The translations under genes and the position numbers were made by a program. The notes beneath the pieces are model-generated. The model saw only the letters and a program-made list of their open reading frames with translations. It was not told the DNA's origin and did not search any database. A stretch of DNA of 64,000 nt, taken from Paramacrobiotus metropolitanus (Eukaryota > Tardigrada > Eutardigrada > Parachela > Macrobiotidae). The stretch lies in assembly GCF_019649055.1 (NCBI RefSeq), contig NW_026570228.1:1178001-1242000 (forward strand). The letters are read 5' to 3'. How positions within the stretch are numbered: position 1 is the first letter of the stretch; every line of letters begins with the position of its first letter. This document shows positions 12,131 to 24,828 of this stretch, piece by piece.

Positions 12131-13016
12131 TTTCTACTACAGTACTGTATTACTATTATCGAAAAGCGGTGGTAAAAACCCTGCTTTTCCAAGCGGCAGT
12201 ACGATGACGTAAGTGTGAGATGTTAGTTATGTAAGTGAGTGTCGAAGTACAATTTGCACAGTACAATACCGATGGCCACTACTACGAACGGTTTTGCTAC
12301 CCTTAGACAGCATTCCAAATCACACCCGCCTACGATTTGGACACGGGAAGCCAAAGGTATTTCCTGAACAATGAAAAACAGACTGTTTGTCCACAAGAAC
12401 CTGGTACACTTGACATTACAAAAGCAAAATTCAGGGTAGATTTTGATTGTTCTGGTTCTGCATTCGCGTACAGTACATTCACGAAACTCCCACTTTCTCG
12501 AACTTCCAACCACTTTTTTTGTTGTTTTAAATTTTCTGTAGCCCATTAACTTACTTACAATGACGTGAAAACAGTTAGCTGGCGCGCGCGACATCAGACT
12601 TAAGAACCACTAGGTACGAAACTCGAGCCTTGCTGTTTACTCTAACTGTTTACAGTGATTCACTGGATTCGGAGGAAAATCGTTGCGTATCATCACTAAC
12701 TAAATTACGAAATGATTCCAAATAATTCACAGTCTATCATGTTACTATTTTTACTTGACTGAACAGAAAAAAGGATCGTAATGTCGTAAATTACACCGAA
12801 CTGGGAAAGACGCCAGCACAGCTTCCCCGTACATTCAATCCTTACGCCGCGCTAACCCGTGGGGCGTGTTAGCTCTGAACTCCGAAGTGATCGGTGAAAG
12901 ATTAAAGCATATTTTTCGTTTCGTGAAACCATGAATGAGAAACAAATTTTCGACTGCCCTATCTATACTTCTATAGTTGAACAACTGGACACCAAAATTA
13001 TTCACACATCTCATAA

Positions 13017-13165
13017 TATTCTGCCGGCGTTTTGACCACAAGAAATTCGGCCGGCGTTTTCACCACCAAAAATTCTGTCGGCAGGAAATTCGGTCGGCGT
13101 TTCGACCACACAAAAATTCGGTCGGCAGGAAATTCGGCCGGCGTTTTGACATTGGCCGAAAAATA
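13017..13165. repeat. Minisatellite, AAATTCGGTCGGCGTTTTGAC words
   Basis: About five diverged copies of a 25-35-bp unit (AAATTCGGCCGGCGTTTTGA, AAATTCTGTCGGCAGG, AAATTCGGTCGGCGTTTCGA). A related GTCGGTCAGCGAATTG series lies in the B4 intron near 35920-36015. Confidence 0.7.
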
Positions 13166-13410
13166 ATTACGCCCCCGAAACAGGCCCCATCGAACGCGTT
13201 CAAACTATGTATTTCTATTTTGTATCAAAAGGGCACCAATTCGATAAGCTCGGTATTATTTTCAAAATTCCTTAGTGTGCAAAATAGAAAAAGATCCATC
13301 CATATTCAGACTTTTGGTACTCGTACACCTGTTCGCATTTAAACTTTTGGAATTAAGCAACTGAATTGAGGCAGGATGTTGTGAAACAGAATTTAGCACG
13401 CGCTCCATGG

Positions 13411-15032
13411 CTATAAGTACCATGTGAATACTGAATACCATACCTTTAGCAATTTCTTGGCCTTCTTTTTGCTAACATCCGGACGAGCCAGGTACTGGGC
13501 AATACGTTCCACGTGCAACAGCGCTCCCTCCCAGTGCAGATGTTCCTCCAACAGACCGACAATGTGCACCTCATCAACATGTGCTGGCGTGAAGACGGCC
13601 ATGGGAATCCTAAACTCCATAAAGGTCGCATGTCTCTCGTTCAGTAGAATGAGGACAAGATCCTTCCAAATCACACGGTCACAGCATGACACCAGTTTGG
13701 ACAGGTGCGCGACGATCAGGTCAGACAGTACGCGCAGTTCTCCTCGGTTGTCATCATAATCTGATGGTTCGATTTCGATCGATCGATGGTACATGATAAA
13801 ACGGCGAATACGTGTTCCCCTGTCATGCACGACCTGCTTGATACAGTCCAACGCTTCATCGAGGTAACTCAGATACAAGCGATGTTCAGACGTTTCGGCA
13901 TCGCCAATGCAGATGGTCTGAGCGCCGGTGGTGATGTGTTCGAATATGCAGGCGTACAGAGCATAATTATCACCCCACTGCACGCGAGAAGAAGGACTGG
14001 GCTGCTGCGGCGATACGCGCACTTCCTGGCACAGCTCCGCCGAGGAGAGAAGCGTCTCCCATAGTGCACAGGTGCGGAGACAGAGTTGTCGGTGAACTGT
14101 ATCCAGAAAATGGAAGATCTTTCGTAGCACTATGAGTTCCAGTTTAGATAACAAACACTCTTCTCCGACATCCAACGGCTTTTTCCGCTTTGGCTCTGAC
14201 TCTACGCTTTCCTGGAGTATTTTGGGGATGTACGACTCATTCGCACGTCTCTCTCTCGCAAACACATACGCCTACAATAAAGGTCAATAACAACAACAGA
14301 ATGCGATTTCCCATTACAATAAATTATTAACTGTAACAAGCAGAAGCCAATTCAAGCCAAGCTTCCAAAAGAGCCACTTACAAGAGCTTCATCGCCAAGA
14401 GGATCGTCGTAATCAGAAGGCCGCCATAGATAGTGCATCTGCTGACTGAGAACCTTGACAATTCGCAGCTGCAGAAACATCTCAACTCGGCGCAGCAGGA
14501 ACGCTGCTACAGACCGCTGCAGAATCCAGTAACCGTCCGGAACATTGCACGTTCCCATGACGAAACGGCCCGCTGCGAGGGGTTCGGGCTTCCCGGTCTC
14601 TCCCTCCTCCTGTGCGTCTTCCCATCCTCTGTCGCGAAGCTGTTGATGGGGCACCAGCTCGTGACGGCACTGCCCGTCCAGCATAACCTCCACCAGTGCC
14701 ATATCTTCTAGCTTACTGAACCATCGGACCAGCAGTTTCCCCGGATGCCATGTCCAAGGGCCTTCTGGACCGTCGTGCAGCAGTATCTCGACTTTACCTC
14801 CTTTGCGCGCGGTGCTGGATCGATCGATGGAGCCGTCGAAGACGGTCCCATACTCCACCTCTTCGGGCTTTTGTGCAGAGAATCCAAAATCGACGAATAG
14901 GGGTGGCGAAATGTTGTCGTTCTCTGACTTCTCTTCCAAGCCGACGACATCGCCGTGCTGCAGCACGCCTTTAATTTCGACATCCACAGCGTTCCAGGTG
15001 TACAGGGCGTCAAGATCCTTGTACAGGTGCAT
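13411..15032 (-). CDS. F2: Tudor/Agenet-like plus F-box protein lacking the C-terminal exon
   Basis: Closest to F1. Exons are 15032-14382 and 14271-13444 (minus strand), joined in phase 0. Exon A starts MHLYKDLDALYTWNAVDVEI and repeats the two Tudor/Agenet-like stretches (GVLQHGDVVGLEE; VEILLHDGPEGPWTWHPGKL; HELVPHQQLRD). Exon B has the F-box (LELIVLRKIFHFLDTVHRQL, LRTCALWETLLS) and the region that follows. A consensus donor (AAG|GTATGG) ends exon B at 13444, but no exon resembling the family C-terminus (DPRPS..YR) was found downstream. Reading through, the frame stops at 13411 after VWYSVFTWYL, giving 503 residues. F2 is either 3'-truncated, uses an unrecognised last exon, or ends by intron read-through. 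Confidence 0.72.
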
Positions 15033-15524
15033 AATAATGCCTATGACCTATCCAGAGTAGTGAAGAGGCAGATTCTGAGCCGTTTGTAACGGCATGGTAT
15101 GCTAAGGAGTAAGGATGGTAGAGATTTCCGATTCCGGTGACGTCAAAGAAAGAAGCTGCTGGTCCTGAGCCAAATTGGTATGAACCATGGATTATCTTCG
15201 GACTTTGGGGGTCAAAAATTCAAAACCCAGCTGGCAACGAGAAACGACAGAAAGCACCTGCATGCTGACGTGTCACTATGGTAACCCGGACCGCCAGCTC
15301 TGACGGTGAGCTTGCACGTAAGTAACCGTTGGTAGACGTAAGGTTTTTTTCATTTTGTGGCGCAGTTGGGAAGCTTGGGATTGATACATTAGGCGCGGTG
15401 CGCCACTAGTACTAACCGATTACATGTGCGGAAATATCGTAGTCGTCATTTGCCGATGGCCCCAGACAGCGCTATGGTTCACTTGGTTTACGAGTACTCA
15501 CTTTCGTCGATTTGTGGTAGGATC
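15033..15524. other. Intergenic between F2 and the satellite array
   Basis: Presumed upstream region of F2 and the edge of the array. Nothing specific was recognised. Confidence 0.4.
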
Positions 15525-18500
15525 TGCTCTGCTCGCTGCGCTGCGCTTGCTCGCGCCGCAGCTCGGCGTCGCCTTTGGCTCCGCCTTCGGTTTCCGCTAC
15601 CGTATTAACACGGTAACGAAAAGTTCAAGCGGAACTGTGAGAATTGCTTCAGAATATAGGGGCAATAGAATTCTCTAATTTTACTTTCTGCTCCGCTTGC
15701 TGCGCTACGCTTGCTCGCGTCGCAGCTCGGCGTCGCCTTCGGCTTTGCCATCAGTTTCCGCTACCGTATCATCACGGTTGCGAAAGGTTCCAACGAAACA
15801 GTAGAAACTTCTTCAGAATAAAAGGCAATAGAATCCTCTCATTTTTCTTGCTGCTCTGCTCGCTGCGCTGCGCTTGCTCGCGCCGCAGCTCGGCGTCGCC
15901 TTTGGCTCCGCCTTCGGTTACAGCTACCGTATCAACACGGTAACGAAAAGTTCAAGCGGAACTGTGAGAATTGCTTCAGAATATAGGGGCAATAGAATTC
16001 TCTTGTTTTACATTCTGCTCCGCTTGCTGCGCTACGCTTCCTCGCGTCGCAACTCGGCGTCGCCTTTGGCTCCGCCTTCGGTTACAGCTACCGTATCAAC
16101 ACGGTAACGAAAAGTTCAAGCGGAACTGTGAGAAATGCTTCAGAATATAGGGGCAATAGAATTCTCTTGTTTTACATTCTGCTCCGCTCGCTGCGCTACG
16201 CTTGCTCGCGTCGCAGCTCGGCGTCGCCTTCGGCTTTGCCCTCAGTTTCCGCTACCGTATCATCACGGTTGCGAAAAGTTCCAACGAAACAGTAAGATTT
16301 TTTTCAGAATAAAAGGCAATAGGATCCTCTCATTTTCTTTGCTGCTCTGCTCGCTGCGCTGCGCTTGCTCGCGCCGCAACTCGGCGTCGCCTTTGGCTCC
16401 GCCTTCGGTTACCGCTACCGTATCATCACGGTTGCGAAAAGTTCCAACGGAACAGTAAGAACGTCTTCAGAATAAATGGCAATAGAATCCTCTCAATTTC
16501 CTTGCTGCTCTGCTCGCTGCGCTGCGCTTGCTCGCGCCGCAGCTCGGCGTCGCCTTTGGCTCCGCCTTCGGTTTCCGCTACCCTATCAACACGGTAACGA
16601 AAAGTTCAAGCGGAACTGTGAGAATTGCTTCAGAATATAGAGGCAATAGAATTCTCTTGTTTTACATTCTGCTCCGCTTGCTGCGCTACGCTTGCTCGCG
16701 TCGCAGCTCGGCGTCGCCTTCGGCTTTGCCCTCAGTTTCCGCTACCGTATCATCACGGTTGCGAAAAGTTCCAACGAAACAGTGAAAACGTCTTCAGAAT
16801 ACCGCAGCTCGGCGTCGCCTTTGGCTCCGCCTTCGGTTTCCGCTACCGTATGAACACGGTAACGAAAAGTTCAAGCGGAACTGTGAGAATTGCTTCAGAA
16901 TATAGGGGCAATAGAATTCTCTAATTTTACTTTCTGCTCGGCTTGCTGCGCTACGCTTGCTCGCGTCGCAGCTCGGCGTCGCCTTCGGCTTTGCCCTCAG
17001 TTTCCGCTACCGTATCATCACGGTTGCGAAAAGTTCCAACGGAACAGTAAGAACGTCTTCAGAATAAATGGCAATAGAATCCTCTCATTCTTCCTTGTTT
17101 CTGCTCGCGCTGCGCTTGCTCATGCCGCAGCTCGAGCGTCGCCTTTGGCTCCGCCTTCGGTTTCCGCTACCGTATGAACACGGTAACGAAAAGTTCAAGC
17201 GGAACTGTGAGAATTGCTTCAGAATATAGGGGCAATAGAATTCTCTTGTTTTACATTCTGCTCCGCTTGCTGCGCTACGCTTGCTCGCGTCGCAGCTCGG
17301 CGTCGCCTTCGGCTTTGCCCTCAGTTTCCGCTACCGTATCATCACGGTTGCGAAAAGTTCCAACGAAACAGTGAAAACGTCTTCAGAATACCGCAGCTCG
17401 GCGTCGCCTTTGGCTCCGCCTTCGGTTTCCGCTACCGTATCAACACGGTAACGAAAAGTTCAAGCGGAACTGTGAGAATTGCTTCAGAATATAGGGGCAA
17501 TAGAATTCTCTTGTTTTACATTCTGCTCCGCTTGCTGCGCTACGCTTCCTCGCGTCGCAACTCGGCGTCGCCTTTGGCTCCGCCTTCGGTTACAGCTACC
17601 GTATCAAAACAGTAACGAAAAGTTCAAGCGGAACTGTGAGAATTGCTACAGAATATAGGGGCAATAGAATTCTCTTGTTTTACATTCTGCTCCGCTCGCT
17701 GCGCTACGCTTGCTCGCGTCGCAGCTCGGCGTCGCCTTCGGCTTTGCCCTCAGTTTCCGCTACCGTATCATCACGGTTGCGAAAAGTTCCAACGAAACAG
17801 TTAAAACGTCTTCAGAATAAATGGCAATAGAATCTTCTCATTTTTCTGCTCTGTTCGCTGCACCGCTTGTCTGCGCCAGTAACTCGGCGTCGCCTTTGGT
17901 CTGCCTTCGGTTACCGCTACCGTATCATCACGGTTGCGAAAAATTCCAACGAAACAGTGAAAACGTCTTCAGAATAAAGGGCAATAGAATCCTCTATTTT
18001 CATTGTTGCCTATGCTGCGCTGCGCTTGTTTGCGCCGCAGCTCGGCGTCGCCTTTGGTCTGCCTTCGGTTTCCGCTACCGTATGAACACGGTAACGAAAA
18101 GTTCAAGCGGAACTGTGAGAATTGCTTCCAGAATATAGGGGCAATAGAATTCTAATTTTACTTTTCTGGCTTGTTGCGCTACGCTTGCTCGCGTCGCAGC
18201 TCGGCGTCGCCTTTGGTTTTGCTCCCTCAATTTCCGCTACCTTATCATCACGGTTGCGAAAGGTTCCAACGAAACAGTAGAAACTTCTTCAGAATAAAAG
18301 GCAATAGAATCCTCATTTTTCTTGTTGCTCTGTTTCGCTGCACAGCTTGCTCATGTTGCAGCACGGCGTCGCCTTTGCCTCCGCCTTCGGTTTACCGCCA
18401 CCGTATCATCACGGTTGCGAAAGGTTCCAACGAAACAGTAAGATTTTTTTCAGAATAAAAGGCAATAGGATCCTCTCATTTTCTTTGCTGCTCTGTTTCG

Positions 18501-21500
18501 CTGCGCTGTTTGTTTCGCGCTGCAGCTCGGCGTCGCCTTTGTCTGGTTTCCGCCACTGCATCAACACGGTAACGAAAAGTTCAAGCGGAACTGTGAGAAT
18601 TGCTTCAGAATATAGAGGCAATAGAATTCTCTTGTTTTATTGTTCTGCTTGCTGCGCTACGCTTGTTCGTCGTAGCTCGGTTTCGCCTTCGGCTTTGCCC
18701 TCAGTTTCCGCTACCATATCTTCACGGTTGCGAAAAGTTCCAACGAAACAGTGAAAACGTCTTCAGAATAAATGGCAATAGAATCCTCTCATTTTTCTTG
18801 CTGCTCTGCTCGCTGCGCTGCGCTTGCTCGCGCCGCAACTCGGCGTCGCCTTTGGCTCCGCCTTCGGTTACCGCTACCGTATCATCACGGTTGCGAAAAG
18901 TTCCAACGAAACAGTGAAAACGTCTTCAGAATAAATGGCAATAGAATCCTCTCATTTTCATTGCTGCTCTGCGCGCTGCGCTGCGCTTGCTCGCGCCGCA
19001 GCTCGGCGTCGCCTTTGGCTCTGCCTTCGGTTTCCGCTACCGTATGAACACGGTAACGAAAAGTTCAAGCGGAACTGTGAGAATTGCTTCAGAATATAGG
19101 GCAATAGAATTCTCTTGTTTTACATTCTGCTCCGCTTGCTGCGCTACGCTTGCTCGCGTCGCAGCTCGGCGTCGCCTTCGGCTTTGCCCTCAGTTTCCGC
19201 TACCGTATCATCACGGTTGCGAAAAGTTCCAACGGAACAGTAAGAACGTCTTCAGAATAAATGGCAATAGAATCCTCTCATTTTCCTTGCTGCTCTGCTC
19301 GCTGCGCTGCGCTTGCTCGCGCCGCAACTCGGCGTCGCCTTTGGCTCCGCCTTCGGTTACCGCTACCGTATCATCACGGTTGCGAAAAGTTCCAACGAAA
19401 CAGTAGAAACTTCTTCAGAATAAAAGGCAATAGAATCCTCTCATTTTTCTTGCTGCTCTGCTCGCTGCGCTGCGCTTGCTCGCGCCGCAGCACGGCGTCG
19501 CCTTTGCCTCCGCCTTCGGTTACCGCTACCGTATCATCACGGTTGCGAAAGGTTCCAACGAAACAGTAAGATTTTTTTCAGAATAAAAGGCAATAGGATC
19601 CTCTCATTTTCTTTGCTGCTCTGCTCGCTGCGCTGCGCTTGCTCGCGCCGCAGCTCGGCGTCGCCTTTGGCTCCGCCTTCGGTTTCCGCTACCGTATCAA
19701 CACGGTAACGAAAAGTTCAAGCGGAACTGTGAGAATTGCTTCAGAATATAGAGGCAATAGAATTCTCTTGTTTTACATTCTGCTCCGCTTGCTGCGCTAC
19801 GCTTGCTCGCGTCGCAGCTCGGCTTCGCCTTCGGCTTTGCCCTCAGTTTCCGCTACCATATCTTCACGGTTGCGAAAAGTTCCAACGAAACAGTGAAAAC
19901 GTCTTCAGAATAAATGGCAATAGAATCCTCTCATTTTTCTTGCTCTGTTTCGCTGCGCTGCGCTTGCTCGCGTTGCAACTCGGCGTCGCCTTTGGTCTGC
20001 CTTCGGTTACCGCTACCGCATCATCACGGTTGCGAAAAGTTCCAACGAAACAGTGAAAACGTCTTCAGAATAAATGGCAATAGAATCCTCTCATTTTCAT
20101 TGCTGCTCTGCGCTGCCGCTTGCTCGCGCCGCAGCTCGGCGTCGCCTTGGTCTGCCTTCGGTTTCCGCTACCGTATGAACACGGTAACGAAAAGTTCAAG
20201 GAACTGTGAGAATTGTTTCAGAATATAGAGGCAATAGAATTCTCTTATTTTATTCTGCTCCGCTTGCGCTACGCTTGCTCGCGTCGCAGCTCGGCGTCGC
20301 CTTCTGGCTTTGTTCTCAGTTTCCGCCACCGTATCATCACGGTTGCGAAAAGTTCCAACGGAACAGTAAGAACGTCTTCAGAATAAATGGCAATAGAATC
20401 CTCTCATTTTCCTTGCTGCTCTGCTCGCTGCGCTGCGCTTGCTCGCGCCGCAACTCGGCGTCGCCTTTGGCTCCGCCTTCGGTTACCGCTACCGTATCAT
20501 CACGGTTGCGAAAAGTTCCAACGAAACAGTAAGATTTTTTTCAGAATAAAAGGCAATAAGATCCTCTCATTCTCTTTGCTGCTCTGCTCGCTGCGCTGCG
20601 CTTGCTCGCGCCGCAACTCGGCGTCGCCAGTGGCTCCGCATTCGGTTACCGCTACCGTATCATCACGGTTGCGAAAAGTTCCAACGAAACAGTAAGAACG
20701 TCTTCAGAATAGATGGCAATAGAATCCTCTCATTTTCCTTGCTGCTCTGCTCGCTGCGCTGCGCTTGCTCGCGCCGCAGCTCGGCGTCGCCTTTGGTTTC
20801 GCCTTCAGTTTCCGTTACCGTATCAACACGGTAACGAAAAGTTCAATCGGAACTGTGAGAATTGCTTCAGAATATAGGGGCAATAAAATTCTCTTGTTTT
20901 ACTTTCTGCTCCGCTTGCTGCGCACCGCTTGCTCGCGTCGCAGCTCGGGGTCGCCTTCGGCTTTGCCCTCAGTTTCCGCTACCGTATCATCACAGTTGCG
21001 AAAGGTTCCAACAAAACAGTGAAAACGTCTTCAGAATAAATGGCAGTAGAATCCTCTCATTTTTCTTGCTGCTCTGCTCGCTGCGCTGCGCTTGCTCGCG
21101 CCGTAACTCGGCGTCGCCTTTGGCGCCGGCTTCGGTTACCGCTACCGTATCATCACGGTTGCGAAAAGTTCCAACGAAGCAGTAAGAACTTTTTCAGAAT
21201 AAAAGGCAATAGAATCCTCTCATTTTCATTGCGGCTCTGCGCGCTGCTCTGCGCTTGCTCGCGCCGCAGCTCGGCGTCGCCTTTGGCTCCGCCTTCGGTT
21301 TCCGCTACCGTATCAACACGGAAACGAAAAGTTCAAGCGGAACTGTGAGAATTGCTTCAGAATATAGGGGCAATAGAATTCTCTAATTTTACTTTCTGCT
21401 CGGCTTGCTGCGCTACGCTTGCTCGCGCCGCAACTCGGCGTCGCCAGTGGCTCCGCATTCGGTTACCGCTACCGTATCATCACGGTTGCGAAAAGTTCCA

Positions 21501-23400
21501 ACGAAGCAGTAAGAACTTTTTCAGAATAAAAGGCAATAGAATCCTCTCATTTTCATTGCGGCTCTGCGCGCTGCTCTGCGCTTGCTCGCGCCGCAGCTCG
21601 GCGTCGCCTTTGGCTCCGCCTTCGGTTTCCGCTACCGTATCAACACGGAAACGAAAAGTTCAAGCGGAACTGTGAGAATTGCTTCAGAATATAGGGGCAA
21701 TAGAATTCTCTAATTTTACTTTCTGCTCGGCTTGCTGCGCTACGCTTGCTCGCGCCGCAGCTCGGCGTCGCCTTTGGCTCCGCCTTCGGTTTCCGCTACC
21801 GTATCAACACGGAAACGAAAAGTTCAAGCGGAACTGTGAGAATTGCTTCAGAATAAATGGCAATAGAATCCTCTCATTTTCCTTGCTGCTCTGCTCGCTG
21901 CGCTGCGCTTGCTCGCGCCGCAGCTCGGCGTCGCCTTTGGTTTCGCTTCAGCTCTGCTACCGCATCAACACGGTAACGAAAAGTTCAATCGGAACTGTGA
22001 GAATTGCTTCCAGAATATAGGGCAATAAAATTCTCTTATTTTACTTTCTGTCTGCTTGCTGCGCACCGCTTGCTCGCGTCGCAGCTCGGGGTCGCCTTCG
22101 GCTTTGCCCTCAGTTTCCGCTACCGTATCATCACAGTTGCGAAAAGTTCCAACAAAACAGTGAAAACGTCTTCAGAATAAATGGCAGTAGAATCCTCTCA
22201 TTTTTTGTTGCTCTGCTCGCTGCGCTGCGTTTGTCTCGTTGTATCCTGGCGTCGCCTTTGGCGCTCTTCGGTTACCGATACCGTATCATCACGGTAACGA
22301 AAAGTTCAACGGAACTGTGAGAATTGCTTCAGAATATAGGGCTATAAATTCTCTTTGTTTTACTTTTCTGCTCCGCTTGCTGCGCACCGCTTGTTGCGTC
22401 GCCTGTCGCTCGCCTCAGTTTCCGCCAGCATCACAGTTGCGAAAAGGACTCAACAAAACAGTGAAAACGTCTTCAGAATGGCAATAGAATCCTCTCATTT
22501 TTCTTGCTGCTCTGTTTATGCGCTGCGCTTGCTTGCGGTAACTCGGCGTCGCCTTTGGCTCCGCTCTTCGGTTACCGCTACCGTATCATCACGGTTGCGA
22601 AAAGTTCCAACGGAACAGTAAGAACGTCTTCAGAATAAATGGCAATAGAATCCTCTCATTTTCCTTGTTGCTCTGTTTCGCGCTGCAGGCTTGCTCGCGC
22701 CGCAACTCGGCGTCGCCTTTGGCTCCGCCTTCGGTTACCGCTACCGTATCATCACGGTTGCGAAAAGTTCCAACGAAGCAGTAAGAACTTTTTCAGAATA
22801 AAAGGCAATAGAATCCTCTCATTTTCATTGCGGCTCTGCGCGCTGCTCTGCGCTTGCTCGCGCCGCAGCTCGGCGTCGCATTTGGCTCCGCCTTCGGTTT
22901 CCGCTACCGTATCAACACGGTAACGAAACGTTCAAGCGGAACTGTGAGAATTGCTTCAGAATATAGGGGCAATAGAATTCTCTAATTTTACTTTCTGCTC
23001 CGCTTGCTGCGCTACGCTTGCTGGCGTCGCAGCTCGGCGTCGCCTTTGGCTCCGCCTTCGGTTTCCGCTACCGTATCAACACGGTAACAAAAAGTTCAAG
23101 CGGAACTGTGAGAATTGCTTCAGAATATAGGGGCAATAGGATTCTCTTGTTTTACTTTCTGCTCCGCTTGCTCGCGTCGCAGCTCGGCGTCGCCTTCGGC
23201 TTTGCCCTCAGTTTCCGCTACCGTATCATCACGGTTGCGAAAAGTTCCAACGAAACAGTAAGAACTTTTTAAGAATAAAAGGCAATAGAATCTTCTCATT
23301 TTCCTTGCTGCTCTGCTCGCTGCGCTGCGCTTGCTCGCGCCGCAACTCGGCGTCGCCTTTGGCTCCGCTTTCGTTTATCGTTACCGTATCATCGCAGTGC
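15525..23400. repeat. Satellite array, ~163-bp unit, roughly 45-48 copies
   Basis: Head-to-tail units of about 163 bp. Each has a GC-rich half (GCTTGCTCGCGCCGCAGCTC, GGCGTCGCCTTTGGCTCCGC) and an AT-rich half ending TTCAGAATA..GGCAATAGAAT. Two main types exist. Type A reads TACCGTATCAACACGGTAAC and AGTTCAAGCGGAACTGTGAG. Type B reads TACCGTATCATCACGGTTGC and AGTTCCAACGAAACAGT. They alternate in irregular runs, and longer blocks recur (for example ~389 bp around 16.55-17.4 kb). The half with ACCGT..ACGGT can form a short hairpin. Because 163 is not a multiple of three, the many ~100-codon ORFs change frame from unit to unit, so they are not genes. Units near 17.83-18.75, 19.93-20.3 and 22.0-22.7 kb carry many small indels. 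Confidence 0.93.
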
Positions 23401-23439
23401 AGCTAGGCGTTGCCCTCATTTTTTTTATCGAAACGGTCA

Positions 23440-23745
23440 ATTATTAAAGTAAGGGCAACTCATTGGGACAACCGGCGATGCTAAAAGTCAGCAGTAACGG
23501 TTACGGTTACCTGAAACGGTGACAAAAATATGCACGGTAATCTGTTACGGTAACGGTAGCAGTAACAGTATCCCGCCATAGTAATCCGTTAAAGAACGGT
23601 TTGCGGTAACGGAAACCAGTTACGCTAAGGATTAATTATTATAGAAGTTCAGTAATGATCGCCCGTTGCATAAAAAGTAATCCGTTGTGGTAACAGTAAT
23701 ACCCTGCTAAAGTAATGTATTGCGGGTACGGTAATTTTATTGATA
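23440..23745. repeat. Degenerate GGTAACGGTTAC repeat
   Basis: A run of words such as GTAACGGTTACGGTTACC, CTGTTACGGTAACGGTAGC and GGTTTGCGGTAACGG follows the satellite directly. The words resemble the ACGGTAACG segment of the satellite unit and may derive from it. Confidence 0.65.
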
Positions 23746-23874
23746 GTATTTAGAAATGGTTGCAAGAACTCACGATAAAACCAAACCACCAACACCGGGC
23801 AAAGTGATTGGACAGGGCTCATAAGTTAGGCCACCTATATAAATGCACCGCGGACTCCGGAAGAATGAATAAGT

Positions 23875-24480
23875 ATTTCCCAAAACGTCAGTTCCCAAAA
23901 CGCCACCCACCCGGGGCCGAAAAGTAATCATTCCCAGGTACAAATTTCACGAGCACCCGTATATTACTGGGTTCGTCAATAATGACCCGGTTACATTTAA
24001 CGTTGCGGTTCCCAAAAACTGTTCCCAACCTAAAGAAATTTAGACCGGGTCCAAATTTCCAGGCACACCGTCTATTACTATGGCGGGTTCGTCAATAATG
24101 ACCAAGTTATAATTTACGTTACGGTTCCCCAAACAGCTCCACCCGGGGGCGCAAAAAAATCCGGACCGGGTCCAAATTTCCGGACCCCTCGTATATTACT
24201 ACGGCGGGTTCGTCAATAATGACCGGGTTATAATTTACGTTACGGTTTCTCAAAACAGTAACACCCGGGGGCGCAAAAAAATCCGGACCGGGTCCAAATT
24301 TCCGGACCCCTCGTATATTACTACGGCGGGTTCGTCAATAATGACCCGGTTATAGTTTACGTTACGGTTCCCCAAAATGCCACCACCCGACGCGGTCTAA
24401 GCGTTTGCACTGGGTCCAAATTTACGGTCGAACACATATTTCCCCATTGGGTCCGTCAATTATAACCCGGTTAGGTTTAC
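23875..24480. repeat. Tandem repeat, ~120-bp unit, about five copies
   Basis: Units contain ACGTTACGGTTCCCCAAAAC, CCACCCGGGGGCGC, GACCGGGTCCAAATTTCCGG, CGTATATTACTACGGCGGG and GTTCGTCAATAATGACCCGG. Unit starts near 24001, 24118, 24238 and 24358 give a ~120-bp period. The outer copies are more diverged. Confidence 0.85.
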
Positions 24481-24504
24481 GATTTTAAACTACCTTCTCA
24501 ACTG

Positions 24505-24650
24505 CCGAGGGCTGCGCCCCCGCACTTCTTATATTGGGGCTCCGCCCCAAACCCCGAAGCCAGGGGCTTCGCCCCTGGACCCCGGGAACCCGGTTCTCCG
24601 GTTCGCCCCGTTACACACTTTAAATTAAAAACGCTTCGCTCGCTCGCTTG
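24505..24650. repeat. GC-rich short palindromes
   Basis: Consecutive small hairpin-forming words (TTGGGGCTCCGCCCCAA; AGGGGCTTCGCCCCT; GGAACCCGGTTCTCC) followed by GCTTCGCTCGCTCGCTTG. It marks the end of the 9-kb repeat block. Confidence 0.6.
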
Positions 24651-24828
24651 ATTACAGTGCTTTCATTCGACCATCCATCGAAACCATCATTATCAATATC
24701 AGTATATTCTGATGTGTCATATCCTCGTTGAATGGTAACTGGGTTTATTCACAACGCAGTGCAAAACACCGTTATGCGTACTAAGCGTAAGCAGCTCCTG
24801 TTGCCTCGACAGTCTGCCCACTAAAAAT

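Larger units (their letters stand above)
11549..13410. other. Intergenic between F1 and F2
   Basis: No exon of either family was found, including the C-terminal exon that F2 lacks. It holds the two repeat tracts listed separately. Short ORFs here have no recognisable similarity. Confidence 0.45.

Noticed and set aside
15424-23272. Dozens of overlapping ~100-codon ORFs across 15.4-23.3 kb
   Set aside because: They arise from the 163-bp satellite read in successive frames. The unit is not a multiple of three and the frame is not preserved.
15525-23400. CRISPR array
   Set aside because: Repeats are contiguous 163-bp monomers without unique spacers, in a eukaryotic context.
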